DNA from: Egicoccus sp035462025
GTDB taxonomy: Bacteria; Actinomycetota; Nitriliruptoria; Nitriliruptorales; Nitriliruptoraceae
DNA length: 64,000 nucleotides
Reading direction: 5' to 3'
Assembly: GCA_035462025.1 (NCBI GenBank)
Contig: DATHUR010000114.1
Span: 1-64,000 of the forward strand
Below, one piece after another: positions 8,335-17,909 of the stretch (its first letter is position 1; each line of letters opens with the position of its first letter). Under the pieces are notes generated by a model that saw nothing but the letters and a program-made list of their open reading frames with translations, did no database searches and was not told where the DNA came from. The position numbers and the translations under genes were made by a program.

Positions 8335-9288
8335 TTGTCGCACACACCCGCGCGCCGCGCATTTCCGGCGATCGTCTTCGTCGCACTCGCGGCTGCGTTG
8401 TGGGGCACCGACGCGCTGTTCCGTCGCGGCCTGGCGCTCGACCTCGACGCCAGCGTCGTGGTCTTCTACGAGCACGTGCTGCTGACGCTGGCCTGCGTGC
8501 CACTGCTCGCCCGCGTGCCGTGGCGCCGGGTCCGCTGGTCATCGCGGGTCGTCGCCTCCCTGGTGTTGATCGGGGTCGGCGCGTCGGCGACGGCGACGTT
8601 TCTGTTCACGCTCGCCTTCCGCTACGGCGATCCGACCACCCCGCTGTTGCTGCAGAAACTGCAACCGCTGGTCGCCATCGGCGCGGCATGGCTGGTGCTC
8701 GGCGAACGCCCGAAGGTCCGACTGGGCGGGTTCGCCGCCATCGGCATCCTCGGCGCCTACCTGATCGCGATGCCCGATCCGACCTCGGTCAGCGTGGCTC
8801 GGCTGGCGCCCGCGCTGCTGGCCGTCGGCGCAGCCACGCTGTGGGGGCTCGGCACCGTCCTCGGCCGTGGCGTGGCGACCACCTTCGCCGCCGGCGAGTT
8901 GACCGCCCTGCGGTTCACCATCGGACTGCCGGCAAGCGCGCTGATCGTGCTGGTCGACACGGGTCCGGTCGGCTTCACCAGCCTGTCGGCGGACGACCTG
9001 CCGGCCCTGGCGGCGCTGGCCGCCATCCCCGGGCTGCTCGCCCTGTGGCTGTACTACCGCGGCCTGGCGGGCACGCCGGCGTCCGCCGCGACGCTGGCCG
9101 AACTCGCCTTCCCGCTCAGCGCGATCCTGATCAACCGCATCGCCTTCGGCGACACGCTGACCGCGACCCAGTGGGTCGGGATCACGCTGCTGGCCGGGAC
9201 GCTGGTCGCGATCAGCCGGCTGTCGCAGCGTGGTTACGAGCACGTCGGCGTCGAGGCCGAGCGCCCGGAGCCGGCGCTAACGGCCTGA
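8335..9288 (+). CDS. EamA/DMT-superfamily transporter
   Basis: 317 residues and about ten hydrophobic segments, forming two EamA repeats. The first repeat opens FPAIVFVALAAALWGTDALF and includes YEHVLLTLACVPLLAR. The second opens LAPALLAVGAATLWGLGTVL and ends with FPLSAILINRIAFGDTLT and WVGITLLAGTLVAISRL. It is an inner-membrane permease of unknown substrate, probably an exporter of small metabolites as in many relatives. The start is TTG 8335, giving MSHTPARRAFP. No nearer ATG or GTG keeps the first helix. A TAGCGT box at 8293-8298 would give a leader of about 30 nt. It converges on the DUF2207 gene ten bases away. Confidence 0.8.
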   Translation: MSHTPARRAFPAIVFVALAAALWGTDALFRRGLALDLDASVVVFYEHVLLTLACVPLLARVPWRRVRWSSRVVASLVLIGVGASATATFLFTLAFRYGDPTTPLLLQKLQPLVAIGAAWLVLGERPKVRLGGFAAIGILGAYLIAMPDPTSVSVARLAPALLAVGAATLWGLGTVLGRGVATTFAAGELTALRFTIGLPASALIVLVDTGPVGFTSLSADDLPALAALAAIPGLLALWLYYRGLAGTPASAATLAELAFPLSAILINRIAFGDTLTATQWVGITLLAGTLVAISRLSQRGYEHVGVEAERPEPALTA

Positions 9289-9297
9289 CCGCGGCGC

Positions 9298-11163
9298 TCA
9301 CCACGAGCCGCCGCCACCGCCCCCACCGCCGGACCCGGCGCCGCCCCCGCCGAAGCTGCCGCCACTGCCGGACGACGACGGCGAGGTGGTCGAACTCGAG
9401 TACGACGTGCGAACGGCGCTGTAGCCGGCCCCGTAGGCCCACCACGGGTACGCCCCCGACGTCGGGACGGCGCCCTGCTGGGCCAGTTCGGTCAGCACCG
9501 GCTCGAACCGCAGGTACCACGACTCGGCCAGTCCCAACGCCATCGCGTAGGGCAGCAGCGACAGGGCCGGGTGATGCTGGTCGTAGTGCTCACGCCCTGC
9601 CGCGAACTCGAGACGGTCGGCATGCACCTGCTCGAGGAACTCGCGGAAGGCGCGGGTGCGGGCGATCACGTCGCGACCCTCGGAGGTCAGCGGGAGCCGT
9701 TGTGGCCGCCAGACGAACGAGAGCACGATCCAGCTCACGCCGAGGCAGACCCAGATCACGATCGCGACGACGATCGACAACTGCAGCAGCCCCGCGCCTG
9801 CGCCACCGATCACGGCCCCGAGCAGCAGGCACAACGCGATCCAGGCGGCGAAGGCCCCGCCGCGCAACCAGCCGGCCCCGCTGTGGGTCAGAGGGCTGTC
9901 CCGGCCGAGCAACCAGCCGCCGTGCGACTCGAGGGCGGCGCCCGCGGCCGACGCCCGCTTCGTGGTCTCGGCGTCGTAGGTGCCGTCGAACTCGATCTTC
10001 CCCTCCGAGCCCAGCAGGAGTTGCAGGAAGCTCGCCTCCCACGGCCGGGCGGGCTCGCCGCGCAGTGCGCCGGCGGGAGCCGGCGTGACGGTGATCCGCG
10101 GCTTGCCCTCCGCGGTCTCGGTCGTCGCCGTCTGCACGATGCCCCGCAACTCCAGATCGAGCACGGTGGCGAGCACGACCTCGTTGCCGACGCTGCGCTG
10201 CAACAGCGCCGCGGTCTCGAGCGGGCGGGCGTTGTCGGGTGGTTCGAGTTCGGCGGTCGGTGCCACCCGGTCATGCAGCGCGGGGTCGGTGACACGGTCG
10301 CGATACACCAGCCGGGCGCGCAGCGCCTCGAGCAGCAGGGCCGGCGCGGCCACCAGCAACAACAGCAGCAGCGCGGCCGGGACCTCGGGCAGTGGGGGCT
10401 CGTCGTCGGGCTGGGCGGCCTCGCCCAGCGTGTCGAGTTCCTCGACGTCGAACGTGGGGAACGTGACGTCGAACACCTCGGCCGGCACTTCGATCAGCAC
10501 GGTCGCCGTCGTCCACGGCGCGAGCGCGGGAATCGACTGCTGCACGGTCGTGCCGTCGACGCTCGCCTCGGGGCACGGTGTCGTCTCGCCGCTCGAACCC
10601 ATCACGCACTGGACGCGGGTCGGCTCGCCCGGCAGGTCGGCGACGAACCGGGTCTCGGCCACCGTGGTCTGCCACTCGGCCCCTGGCACGTCGATGCGCA
10701 CCTGCACCATGTCGGGCCGCGCGGACGGGCGGAACAGCAGGCCGTCCATGAGGTAGGCGATCCGGTAGTGCTGCGGGCCTGGCTCGAGGACGATGTCCGC
10801 GTTGCCGATCTTGACCTGCTGACGGCTGCCGTTGTCCTCGACGGTGTAGTCCCACGGCTGGTCCGGCGTCCCACGGTCGACCCCGAGCACCTCATAGGTG
10901 ACCGGCGCGGTCATGCCGACGGTGTCGAGGTCGCGGAAGATGCCGCGCCGCTCCTCGCGGAAGGTGACGTCGATCGACTCGACGACCTCGAGGCGCCCAT
11001 CAACGGTGACGGTGACGTCCTGGGCGAACCCGTCGATCACGAATGCGTCATCGGGGGTCGGTTCGAACTCGCTCAGCCGCGGCGCCCGTGCGGCCGCGAT
11101 GACCAGCGCCACCGTCACGGCCGCGACGACGCCGGTGACGATCAGCCGCGAGCTGGTCTTCAT
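9298..11163 (-). CDS. DUF2207 membrane protein with Gly-rich tail
   Basis: 621 residues. TM helix at about 7-24, then a large extracytoplasmic domain of DUF2207 type (FAQDVTVTVDGRLEVVESID-VTFREERRGIFRDL, HYRIAYLMDGLL). A TM at about 285-305 (ALLLLLLVAAPALLLEAL) is followed by a cytoplasmic region and two further TMs (WIALCLLLGAVIGGAGAGLL, IVVAIVIWVCLGVSWIVLSF). The C-terminus ends in a Ser/Gly run with SGGSFGGGGAGSGGGG, typical of the family. The start ATG overlaps the stop of the LemA gene in ATGA, so the two are translated together. LemA plus DUF2207 is a recurrent pair. The function is unknown; a role at the cell envelope is a guess. Confidence 0.85.
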   Translation of the reverse strand: MKTSSRLIVTGVVAAVTVALVIAAARAPRLSEFEPTPDDAFVIDGFAQDVTVTVDGRLEVVESIDVTFREERRGIFRDLDTVGMTAPVTYEVLGVDRGTPDQPWDYTVEDNGSRQQVKIGNADIVLEPGPQHYRIAYLMDGLLFRPSARPDMVQVRIDVPGAEWQTTVAETRFVADLPGEPTRVQCVMGSSGETTPCPEASVDGTTVQQSIPALAPWTTATVLIEVPAEVFDVTFPTFDVEELDTLGEAAQPDDEPPLPEVPAALLLLLLVAAPALLLEALRARLVYRDRVTDPALHDRVAPTAELEPPDNARPLETAALLQRSVGNEVVLATVLDLELRGIVQTATTETAEGKPRITVTPAPAGALRGEPARPWEASFLQLLLGSEGKIEFDGTYDAETTKRASAAGAALESHGGWLLGRDSPLTHSGAGWLRGGAFAAWIALCLLLGAVIGGAGAGLLQLSIVVAIVIWVCLGVSWIVLSFVWRPQRLPLTSEGRDVIARTRAFREFLEQVHADRLEFAAGREHYDQHHPALSLLPYAMALGLAESWYLRFEPVLTELAQQGAVPTSGAYPWWAYGAGYSAVRTSYSSSTTSPSSSGSGGSFGGGGAGSGGGGGGGGSW

Positions 11164-11738
11164 GAGCGCGCCCCCGGTTCGCTGAGGCTGGCCGACGGGA
11201 CGGACCGGGCGTGCTCGTCCGCGACGAAGGTCGGACGGCGCTCGAACCCGAACAGGCCGGCGATGACGACCGACGGGAACGTGCCGAGCAGTTCGTGGTA
11301 GCGCGCCACGCGGTGCGCGGCGAAGTCCCGCGCGAACGCGAGCCGGTCCTCGGTCGCCGCCAACTCCGTCTGCAGGTCGGCGAACACCGCGTCGGCCCGC
11401 AACTGCGGGTAGTCCTCGGCCACCAGCAGCAATCGGGCCAGCGCGTCGGTCAGGGCGTCCTCGGCGGCGCGGCGTTCCTCGGGAGGGTGGGGCCCCAGCG
11501 CGGCGGCACGGACGCGGATGACCTCGTCGAGCAGGTCGGACTCGTGGGCCGCATAGCCGCGCACGACCGCGACGAGTGACGGCACGAGGTCGTGGCGGCG
11601 CTGCAGGTCGGTCGCGACCTGGGCCCAGGCCTCGTCGACCCGGACCCGGGCGCGCACCAGCCGGTTGTAGAGCCACACGACGACCAGGAGCAGGACCGCC
11701 GCCGCGGCGGCGATCGCCACGATCCCGGGCGTCGTCAC
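11160..11738 (-). CDS. LemA family protein
   Basis: 192 residues from GTG 11738. One N-terminal TM (IVAIAAAAAVLLLVVVWLYN) is followed by the coiled LemA core NRLVRARVRVDEAWAQVATD-LQRRHDLVPSLVAVVRGYA. It includes LTDALARLLLVAEDYPQLRA, AATEDRLAFARDFAAHRVARY and ELLGTFPSVVIAGLFGFERR. The N-out topology with a cytoplasmic helical bundle is known for LemA. It begins one base after the stop of the upstream Fe-S oxidoreductase gene and overlaps the DUF2207 gene, so all three are likely one operon. Biochemical function unknown. Confidence 0.9.
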   Translation of the reverse strand: MTTPGIVAIAAAAAVLLLVVVWLYNRLVRARVRVDEAWAQVATDLQRRHDLVPSLVAVVRGYAAHESDLLDEVIRVRAAALGPHPPEERRAAEDALTDALARLLLVAEDYPQLRADAVFADLQTELAATEDRLAFARDFAAHRVARYHELLGTFPSVVIAGLFGFERRPTFVADEHARSVPSASLSEPGARS

Positions 11739-11739
11739 G

Positions 11740-13932
11740 TCAGGCCTCGCCGTCCTTGACGCCCTGGGCGGCCATCGGCAGCAGGCGGCCGCGCTGGAGC
11801 ACCTCGGAGATGTCGAGCACCTCGACCTTGCCCTCGGCCAGCGAACCGTCCTGGACCTTCTGGGCGATGCCGTCGGAGAGCATCGTGGTGCAGAACGGGC
11901 AGGCCGTCGAGATCAGGTCGGGATCCATCTCGAGCGCTTCCTCGACGCGCTCCATGTTGACCCGCTTGCCGATGTTCTCCTCGACCCACATGCGCGCGCC
12001 GCCGGCACCGCAGCAGAATCCGTTCGAGCGGCAGCGGCCCATCTCGGTCGGGGTGAGGCCCGGGACCGCGTCGACCACCTTGCGCGGGGTCGAGTAGACC
12101 TCGTTGTGGCGGCCGAGGTAGCACGGGTCGTGGTAGGTGATCTTGGCCTCGATCTCCTTGGTCGCCACCAGGCGGCCGTCGTCGATCAGTTGGGCCAGCA
12201 CCTCGGAGTGGTGCAGCACCTCGAAGTTGCCGTCGAAGTCGGGGTACTCGTTCTTGAGCGTGTTGAAGCAGTGCGGGCACCAGGCCACGATCTTCAGATG
12301 CCCGCCCCGAGCACGAGGCGAGTTCTTGTCCGCTCCGATGGACTTGAGCATCTCGACGTTCTGGGCCGCCAGCATCTGGAACAGGTACTCCATGCCAAGA
12401 CGCCGGGCCGGGTCGCCGTTGCAGGTCTCGTTCTTGCCGAGGATGGCGAACTTCACACCCGCGTCGTGGAGCAACTGCGCCGTGGCCTGCGTGATCTTCT
12501 TCGATCGGTCGTCGACCGAGCCGGCGCACCCGACCCAGAACAGGTACTCGGTGTCGGCGTCGAGTTCCACACCGGGCTGGGCGACGGGGATGTCGAAGTC
12601 GAGCTTGTCGGTCCACTCCTCGCGCTTGGACTGGCCGACCCCCCACGGGTCGCCGGCGTTCTCGACGTTGCGCAGCATGATCCCGGCTTCCTGGGGGAAG
12701 CTCGACTCCATCATGGTCTTGTAGCGACGCATGTCCATGATCATGTCGACGTGCTCGATGTCGACCGGGCACTCCTCGACGCACGCGCCGCAGGTCGTGC
12801 ACGACCACAACACGTCGTAGTCGATGACCGCGTTCTCCTGGCCGGGCGTGTCACCGACCAGTTGCATGTTGATGACGTCCGCGGCCTGCTCCTCGTCCTC
12901 CTTGCCGAGCAGGAACGGGCCCTTCGCGTAGAGGTGGTCGCGCAGGTCCATGACCAGCATCTTGGGCGAGAGCGGCTTGCCGGTGTTCCAGGCCGGGCAC
13001 TGCGACTGGCAGCGCCCGCACTCGGTACAGGTGTACATGTCGAGCACGTGCTTGAACCCGAAGTCCTCGATCTTGCCGACGCCGAGGACGGTGTCCTCGT
13101 CCATGGTCTCCATGTCGATCAGTTCGGTCCGCAGCTTGCCCAGGGCCTTGGGCTGGCGGGCGAACAGTTCCTGGAACGGGATCGTGGCGATGTGCAGGTG
13201 CTTCGAGTTGAGCGTGAACAGCAGGAACCAGCCCACGATCGCGAGGTGGACGATCAGCATGATCGCGCTGGTGAGTTCGAGCGCGAACGGGTCCATGCCC
13301 TCGAACAGGCTGCCGACACGGATCGACAGGAAGGCGGCCTCGGTCGGCGCGTGGTCCAGTGCGGCGCGCACGCCGTGGGCGATCAGCAGGGTCCACACCA
13401 CCAGGAACTCGCCCATGAGCACCCACCAGCCCTGGTTGAGGTTGGAGCCGGTGAAGCGGCTGCGTCGACCGACGCGGCGCGGGTCGAGTGCCAGGCGGAT
13501 GCCGGCGAAGATCGCGACGCCGAGGATGGTCAGGATCATGAAGCTGTCCTGCAGGAACCCCAGCAGGTCGTAGGCGGTGACGCCGAACAGCGCGATGCGG
13601 TTGAGCAGCGGGATCTGGAAGGTGGGGTCGATCAGTTCCCCGGCCGCCTCGATCAGCGTGGTCTGGATGACCAGGAACGACCAGAACACGAAGAAGTGGG
13701 CCACGCCGGGCAGCGACCACCGCAGCAGCTTCTGCTGACCCAGGATCTTGGTGAACAGGTACTTGACGTTGCCCATGATCGCGGCACGGGTGACCCGCTC
13801 GGGCTGCGGCTGCGCCTTGCGCACCAGGCCGTAGAGGAACTGGATGCGACGGGCGGCGAGCGCGCCGACCACGGCGACCAGCGCCACGGCTCCCCCGATG
13901 CGGATCAGCGTCAGCAGCAGGTCCTCGTTCAC
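11740..13932 (-). CDS. Membrane Fe-S oxidoreductase, EtfD-like (heterodisulfide-reductase related)
   Basis: 730 residues from GTG 13932, preceded by GAGGGGAA. The N-terminal half has five or six TM segments of nitrate-reductase-gamma/HdrE type (GVAHFFVFWSFLVIQTTLIE, ILTILGVAIFAGIRLAL, FLVVWTLLIAHGVRAAL). Two [4Fe-4S] motifs follow, CTECGRCQSQCP and CTTCGACVEECP. Two CCG domains then carry WCPHCFNTLKNEYP, HDPCYLGRHNEVY, GFCCGAGGARMW and CPFCTTML. This is the layout of mycobacterial EtfD (Rv0338c), which passes electrons from the electron-transfer flavoprotein of fatty-acid oxidation into the respiratory chain. That role fits the acyl-CoA dehydrogenase 10 kb away, but etfAB is not in the window, so the substrate is inferred. 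Confidence 0.84.
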   Translation of the reverse strand: MNEDLLLTLIRIGGAVALVAVVGALAARRIQFLYGLVRKAQPQPERVTRAAIMGNVKYLFTKILGQQKLLRWSLPGVAHFFVFWSFLVIQTTLIEAAGELIDPTFQIPLLNRIALFGVTAYDLLGFLQDSFMILTILGVAIFAGIRLALDPRRVGRRSRFTGSNLNQGWWVLMGEFLVVWTLLIAHGVRAALDHAPTEAAFLSIRVGSLFEGMDPFALELTSAIMLIVHLAIVGWFLLFTLNSKHLHIATIPFQELFARQPKALGKLRTELIDMETMDEDTVLGVGKIEDFGFKHVLDMYTCTECGRCQSQCPAWNTGKPLSPKMLVMDLRDHLYAKGPFLLGKEDEEQAADVINMQLVGDTPGQENAVIDYDVLWSCTTCGACVEECPVDIEHVDMIMDMRRYKTMMESSFPQEAGIMLRNVENAGDPWGVGQSKREEWTDKLDFDIPVAQPGVELDADTEYLFWVGCAGSVDDRSKKITQATAQLLHDAGVKFAILGKNETCNGDPARRLGMEYLFQMLAAQNVEMLKSIGADKNSPRARGGHLKIVAWCPHCFNTLKNEYPDFDGNFEVLHHSEVLAQLIDDGRLVATKEIEAKITYHDPCYLGRHNEVYSTPRKVVDAVPGLTPTEMGRCRSNGFCCGAGGARMWVEENIGKRVNMERVEEALEMDPDLISTACPFCTTMLSDGIAQKVQDGSLAEGKVEVLDISEVLQRGRLLPMAAQGVKDGEA

Positions 13933-14150
13933 GCGACGTTCCCCTCTCGTCAGCCTGGCGCCGGGGCGCCCCGCAACAACGCCGACACGGGGCCGGCCGC
14001 GTGAGTGTAGGTGTGGCCCAAACCGCTCCCAAGGTGACACGGGCGTCGGATGGCCGTCACCGGGCGGGGCGATCGGCTCTGGACAGCCGCCGGGCACGGG
14101 CGGACGCTGACCCCGGTGACGCGTGGATCACGGATCATGGAGGTGGATCC

Positions 14151-14609
14151 ATGTACGAGGTGGAGACACGGCAACTGCAGCAGCATCCCACGCTCGTCCG
14201 CCACGCCAAGCTCGAGGTCGACGAACTCGGCACCTGGCTCGGTGAGACCTACGGCCTGGTGATGGCGCAGGTCGACGCGGCGGCGGTCCCCACGATCGGG
14301 ATGCCGTTCGCCCGCTACCGGCCGCTGTCCGAGGGCGTCTTCGAGGTGGAGGCCGGCATCGGCATCGCCGAGGACATCGACCCCGGACCGGAACTCGACG
14401 TGGGAACGTTGCCGGGCGGACCCGCCGTCGTCGTGTCGTACGTCGGGACCTACGACGGGATCGCGGCGGCGTACGAGACCGCGTTCGAGTGGCTGCGCGA
14501 ACACGGGCACGAGCCGGCCGGTGCGCCCTGGGAGGCCTACCACACCGATCCGGACGTGGAACCCGACCAGAGCAGACACCGCACCGAGGTGGTGCAGCCC
14601 TACCGCTGA
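14151..14609 (+). CDS. GyrI-like small-molecule-binding domain protein
   Basis: 152 residues from ATG 14151 with GGAGG seven bases upstream. MYEVETRQLQQHPTLVRHAK leads into the AraC-effector/GyrI fold: GTWLGETYGLVMAQVDAAAV, GMPFARYRPLSEGVFEVEAG, LPGGPAVVVSYVGTYDGIAA, AYETAFEWLREHGHEPAGAP and WEAYHTDPDVEPDQSRHRTE. The conserved E in the last stretch and the closing line of the fold are present. Standalone versions bind or hydrolyse diverse hydrophobic compounds. There is no DNA-binding domain. It precedes the c-di-GMP gene on the same strand by 93 bases; a shared operon is possible but not shown. Confidence 0.72.
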   Translation: MYEVETRQLQQHPTLVRHAKLEVDELGTWLGETYGLVMAQVDAAAVPTIGMPFARYRPLSEGVFEVEAGIGIAEDIDPGPELDVGTLPGGPAVVVSYVGTYDGIAAAYETAFEWLREHGHEPAGAPWEAYHTDPDVEPDQSRHRTEVVQPYR

Positions 14610-14702
14610 GCGCCACCCGACCACCCCGCGCCGGATCACTCGATCCGGATCGGGTCCCGCCGACTTCGCTGGTGGAGTGGACCATGGTGGGAGCAGCGGC
14701 CG

Positions 14703-17387
14703 GTGTACGGACGGATCGTGGCGTTGGCGAAAGCCGGGCCGCGCAGTGCCGACGACCGCTGGCCCGTGCTCCAGCGCGTGCGGTGGCGATTCGTCCTGCT
14801 CAACCTGGTCGGCGTGGCCCTGGTGCCGTTCAGCCTGCCCTATGTGGTCTCGCAGCCGGGTTCGCAGCCGGTGGGCTATGTCGCGTTCGTGCTGGCGTTC
14901 GCGGTGTGGACCATCGTGCTCTACCGAACCGGTGGCACAAGCCTGCTTGTACGCCTCATGGGTCCGGTGTTGGTGGGCGCCATCGGTGTCGCGTCCGGCC
15001 ACCACACCTGGGCCTTCGGCACGCTGTTCATCAGCCTGTTCCTGCACAGTCTCTACGGCTCGCGTGTCCGCGTCCTGCGGGCCGCCTGCGGCTACTACCT
15101 CGCCTACGAGGCTGCGGTCTGGATCACGGCGGGCGGAGTCGAGTTCTTCGCCAGCCAGCTGCTCTCCATGGCACTGGCCATCGTGGTCATGGCGCTGGTC
15201 ATGGCCGAGATGGCCAGGCTGCTCCAGCGCAGCGACGAGGGCCGGACCCGCGAGCGGACGCTCACGACCGTCGCCAGGGGCCTGCTGCGCGCGACCGACT
15301 CCGCCACGGTGGCCCGGATCGCAGTCGAGGGCGCGGTCACCCTCGTCGAGGAGAGCGGGATGTCGGTGCGGCAGGCAAGTCTGTGGCGCCGGGAACAGGA
15401 TGCGGTCGTGCTGGCCGCCAGTCACGGCACCGCCCCCCTCTTCTCGCGGCTCCTCTTGCGCGATCTGCCACCGCACCTGGTCACGACCTATCTCGGCAAC
15501 CAGACCGTGAGGGTGACGCCGACCGACTCGCTGCAGGCCGCCGTGGCCCTGGGCGCCCCGTCCCCTCCGGAACTCGGCCATGGCGTGGCCATCCCCCTCA
15601 GTGACGGCGACCTCCCCATCGGCTCGCTGCTCGTCAAGGCAGACGAGGTCCTGTCCGATGATCTCGTGCGCTCGCTGGAACGCTTCGCGGACGAGGTCTC
15701 CCTGGCCGACCGGGCCGCGCGGCGCAACGAACTGCTGACCGGCGTACTCGCCAACTCCGCGGACGGGATCGTGCTGGTCGATCACGGCGGCTCCCTGGCG
15801 TTCGTCAGCCCGGCGGTCGCCGAACTCGCAGGCCGCGAGGTCTCCGTGGGCGCGGGCCTGGACGACCTTCTCCGCGCCGGCGACGACGGGCGCCCCGTGA
15901 CAGACCTTGCCGACCTCGAACGACACGCCGCCGCGCTGACGGTCGTGCGCGGCGATGGCAGCCGTATCGAGGTCGAGGTGTCGACCCGCTCAGTCGTCGG
16001 GGAGGGCACGGTTGTCAACATCCGCGACGTGAGCCGGCAGCGCCGGCTGCAGGACGAGATCCGCCACCGCGCCTACTACGACGCCGTCACCGGTCTCGCC
16101 AATCGGGCGAACTTCCTCGAGCGGCTCGAGCAGGCGATCGGCGCAACGAACCCCACCGCGAGCCAGGTCGCGGTCGCACTGCTCGACCTCGACGACTTCA
16201 AGTCCATCAACGACGCGCGCGGGCACCTCGCCGGTGACCGCGTGCTGTGTCAGGTCGCCGACCGTGTCGGCGGTCGTGTCCGGGGCACCGACACCTTCGC
16301 GCGGATCGGCGGCGACGAGTTCGCCCTGCTGCTCGACGGCGTCGACGAGGGCGTCGACGTGGCCGAACGGGTCGCGCAGATCCTCGCTCCGTTGGCCGAG
16401 CCGCTCGTCCTCGACGGTCACCGGGTCGAGCTGAGCGCGTCGTGCGGCATCGCGGTCTCCCGTGGCAACCAGACGGCCGAGGAGATGCTCGGCGATGCCG
16501 ACATCGCCATGTACGCGGCCAAGGAGTCGGGCAAGAACGCGACGGTGGTGTTCGACGCCGCGCTCCGTGAGGTGATCGAAGACCGTCGCATGCTCGAAGA
16601 CGATCTCGAGATGGGCATCGCCAGAGGCGAACTGCGTCTGCACTACCAACCGGTGCTCGCCCTGGCGACGCAGAACGTGGTAGGCGCCGAGGCCCTGGTC
16701 CGCTGGCAGCACCCATCGCGTGGTCTGCTGTTCCCCGACCGCTTCATCCCGTTGGCCGAGGAGAGTGGTCTGGTCGGCGCGCTCGGGAGTTGGGTGCTGC
16801 TGACCGCGCTGCGCGATCTCGCCGGATGGCTCGCCGACGGCGTGGCCGGTCCCGACTTCCAGATGCACGTCAACCTGTCGGCACACCAGCTTGGCGACCC
16901 GACCCTCGTGGCCGACATCCGTACCGCGCTCCAGGTCCTGGACGTCGACCCTGGCCACCTCGTGCTCGAGATCACCGAGACCGCGCTGACCGTGAACCCC
17001 GAACTCGCCGAGCAGACGCTGCGACAGTTGTCCGGTCTCGGGATCACGATCGCCATCGACGACTTCGGGACGGGATACGCCTCGTTCACCTACCTGCGAC
17101 GCTTCCCCGTGTCCATCGTCAAGATCGACCGCAGCTTCGTGACCGACGTGGCCGCTGGACCCGAGGAGTCGGCGCTCGCCCGCGCCATCGTCCGGCTGGC
17201 ACAGAGCCTTGGGATGACCACCGTCGCCGAGGGCATCGAGGACGAGCCCTCCCGCGTGCTGCTCGAGCGCTGGGGCTGCGATCACGGGCAGGGTTGGCTG
17301 TGGGCGAGGGCGTTGCCCGCCGACGATCTGACGCTATGGCTGTCACGGCAAGCCAGCGCGCCGGCCGGCGGCTTCCTCGCTACTTGA
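14703..17387 (+). CDS. Membrane GAF-PAS-GGDEF-EAL cyclic-di-GMP protein
   Basis: 894 residues from GTG 14703. Five or six N-terminal TM segments (residues about 30-170) form a membrane sensor. A GAF-like region (about 185-340) and a PAS-like region (NELLTGVLANSADGIVLVDH, about 345-460) follow. The GGDEF domain has an intact GGDEF active site at 536-540 and an RxxD inhibitory site (RGTD, 527-530) five residues before it. The EAL domain carries EAL at 663-665, NLSAHQLGD, EITETAL, IDDFGTGYASF and KIDRSFV. Both synthesis and breakdown of c-di-GMP therefore look possible. The coding end overlaps the converging deformylase gene by 8 nt. Confidence 0.92.
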   Translation: MYGRIVALAKAGPRSADDRWPVLQRVRWRFVLLNLVGVALVPFSLPYVVSQPGSQPVGYVAFVLAFAVWTIVLYRTGGTSLLVRLMGPVLVGAIGVASGHHTWAFGTLFISLFLHSLYGSRVRVLRAACGYYLAYEAAVWITAGGVEFFASQLLSMALAIVVMALVMAEMARLLQRSDEGRTRERTLTTVARGLLRATDSATVARIAVEGAVTLVEESGMSVRQASLWRREQDAVVLAASHGTAPLFSRLLLRDLPPHLVTTYLGNQTVRVTPTDSLQAAVALGAPSPPELGHGVAIPLSDGDLPIGSLLVKADEVLSDDLVRSLERFADEVSLADRAARRNELLTGVLANSADGIVLVDHGGSLAFVSPAVAELAGREVSVGAGLDDLLRAGDDGRPVTDLADLERHAAALTVVRGDGSRIEVEVSTRSVVGEGTVVNIRDVSRQRRLQDEIRHRAYYDAVTGLANRANFLERLEQAIGATNPTASQVAVALLDLDDFKSINDARGHLAGDRVLCQVADRVGGRVRGTDTFARIGGDEFALLLDGVDEGVDVAERVAQILAPLAEPLVLDGHRVELSASCGIAVSRGNQTAEEMLGDADIAMYAAKESGKNATVVFDAALREVIEDRRMLEDDLEMGIARGELRLHYQPVLALATQNVVGAEALVRWQHPSRGLLFPDRFIPLAEESGLVGALGSWVLLTALRDLAGWLADGVAGPDFQMHVNLSAHQLGDPTLVADIRTALQVLDVDPGHLVLEITETALTVNPELAEQTLRQLSGLGITIAIDDFGTGYASFTYLRRFPVSIVKIDRSFVTDVAAGPEESALARAIVRLAQSLGMTTVAEGIEDEPSRVLLERWGCDHGQGWLWARALPADDLTLWLSRQASAPAGGFLAT

Positions 17388-17907
17388 GGTGCTCGCCCTT
17401 GTCGGCGTAGCGCTTTCGGCGGAACACGTCGGTGCGCGCCGAGGCGACACGGTCGAGGATCAGCAGGCCGTCGAGATGATCGAGTTCGTGCTGGAAGGCG
17501 CGGGCCTCGAAGCCTTCGGCCTCGACCACCCGGACCTCGCCCTCGGGTGTGATGCCGCGGACCACGACCTCGGTGGCGCGACGGACGTCGCAGGTGTAGT
17601 CGGGCACCGACATGCAACCTTCGCGTCGGTAGTCCGAGCCGCCGGCCAGGATCAGTTCGGGGTCGAAGAGCACGACCAGGCCGTGGTTGCCCGGCGGTGG
17701 CTTGCGCATCACCGACACGTCAAGCGCGAAGGCCCGCAACGGCATGCCGATCTGCGGCGCGGCGAGGCCCACGCACCCGGGCGAGTCGTACATCGAATCG
17801 ACCAGGTCCTGGCCGAGCCGGCGTTCGCGGTCGCCGATCTCGCCCACGGGCCCGGCGAGCCCCTTGAGCACCCGGGCGGGGTAGTGCACCACGCGTTTGA
17901 CGGCCAC
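17380..17907 (-). CDS. def: Peptide deformylase
   Basis: 175 residues from GTG 17907. Removes the N-formyl group from new proteins using a bound metal. All three signature motifs are present: GCVGLAAPQIG (GxGLAAxQxG), EGCMS (EGC-S, metal Cys) and QHELDHLDGLLILDRV (HExDH, two metal His and the catalytic Glu). The GTG lies two bases past the stop of the upstream ACT-domain gene, so translation is probably coupled. An upstream in-frame extension to 17967 would lie inside that gene and is rejected. The 3' end overlaps the c-di-GMP gene by 8 nt. Confidence 0.95.
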   Translation of the reverse strand: MAVKRVVHYPARVLKGLAGPVGEIGDRERRLGQDLVDSMYDSPGCVGLAAPQIGMPLRAFALDVSVMRKPPPGNHGLVVLFDPELILAGGSDYRREGCMSVPDYTCDVRRATEVVVRGITPEGEVRVVEAEGFEARAFQHELDHLDGLLILDRVASARTDVFRRKRYADKGEHLK

Positions 17908-17909
17908 GC

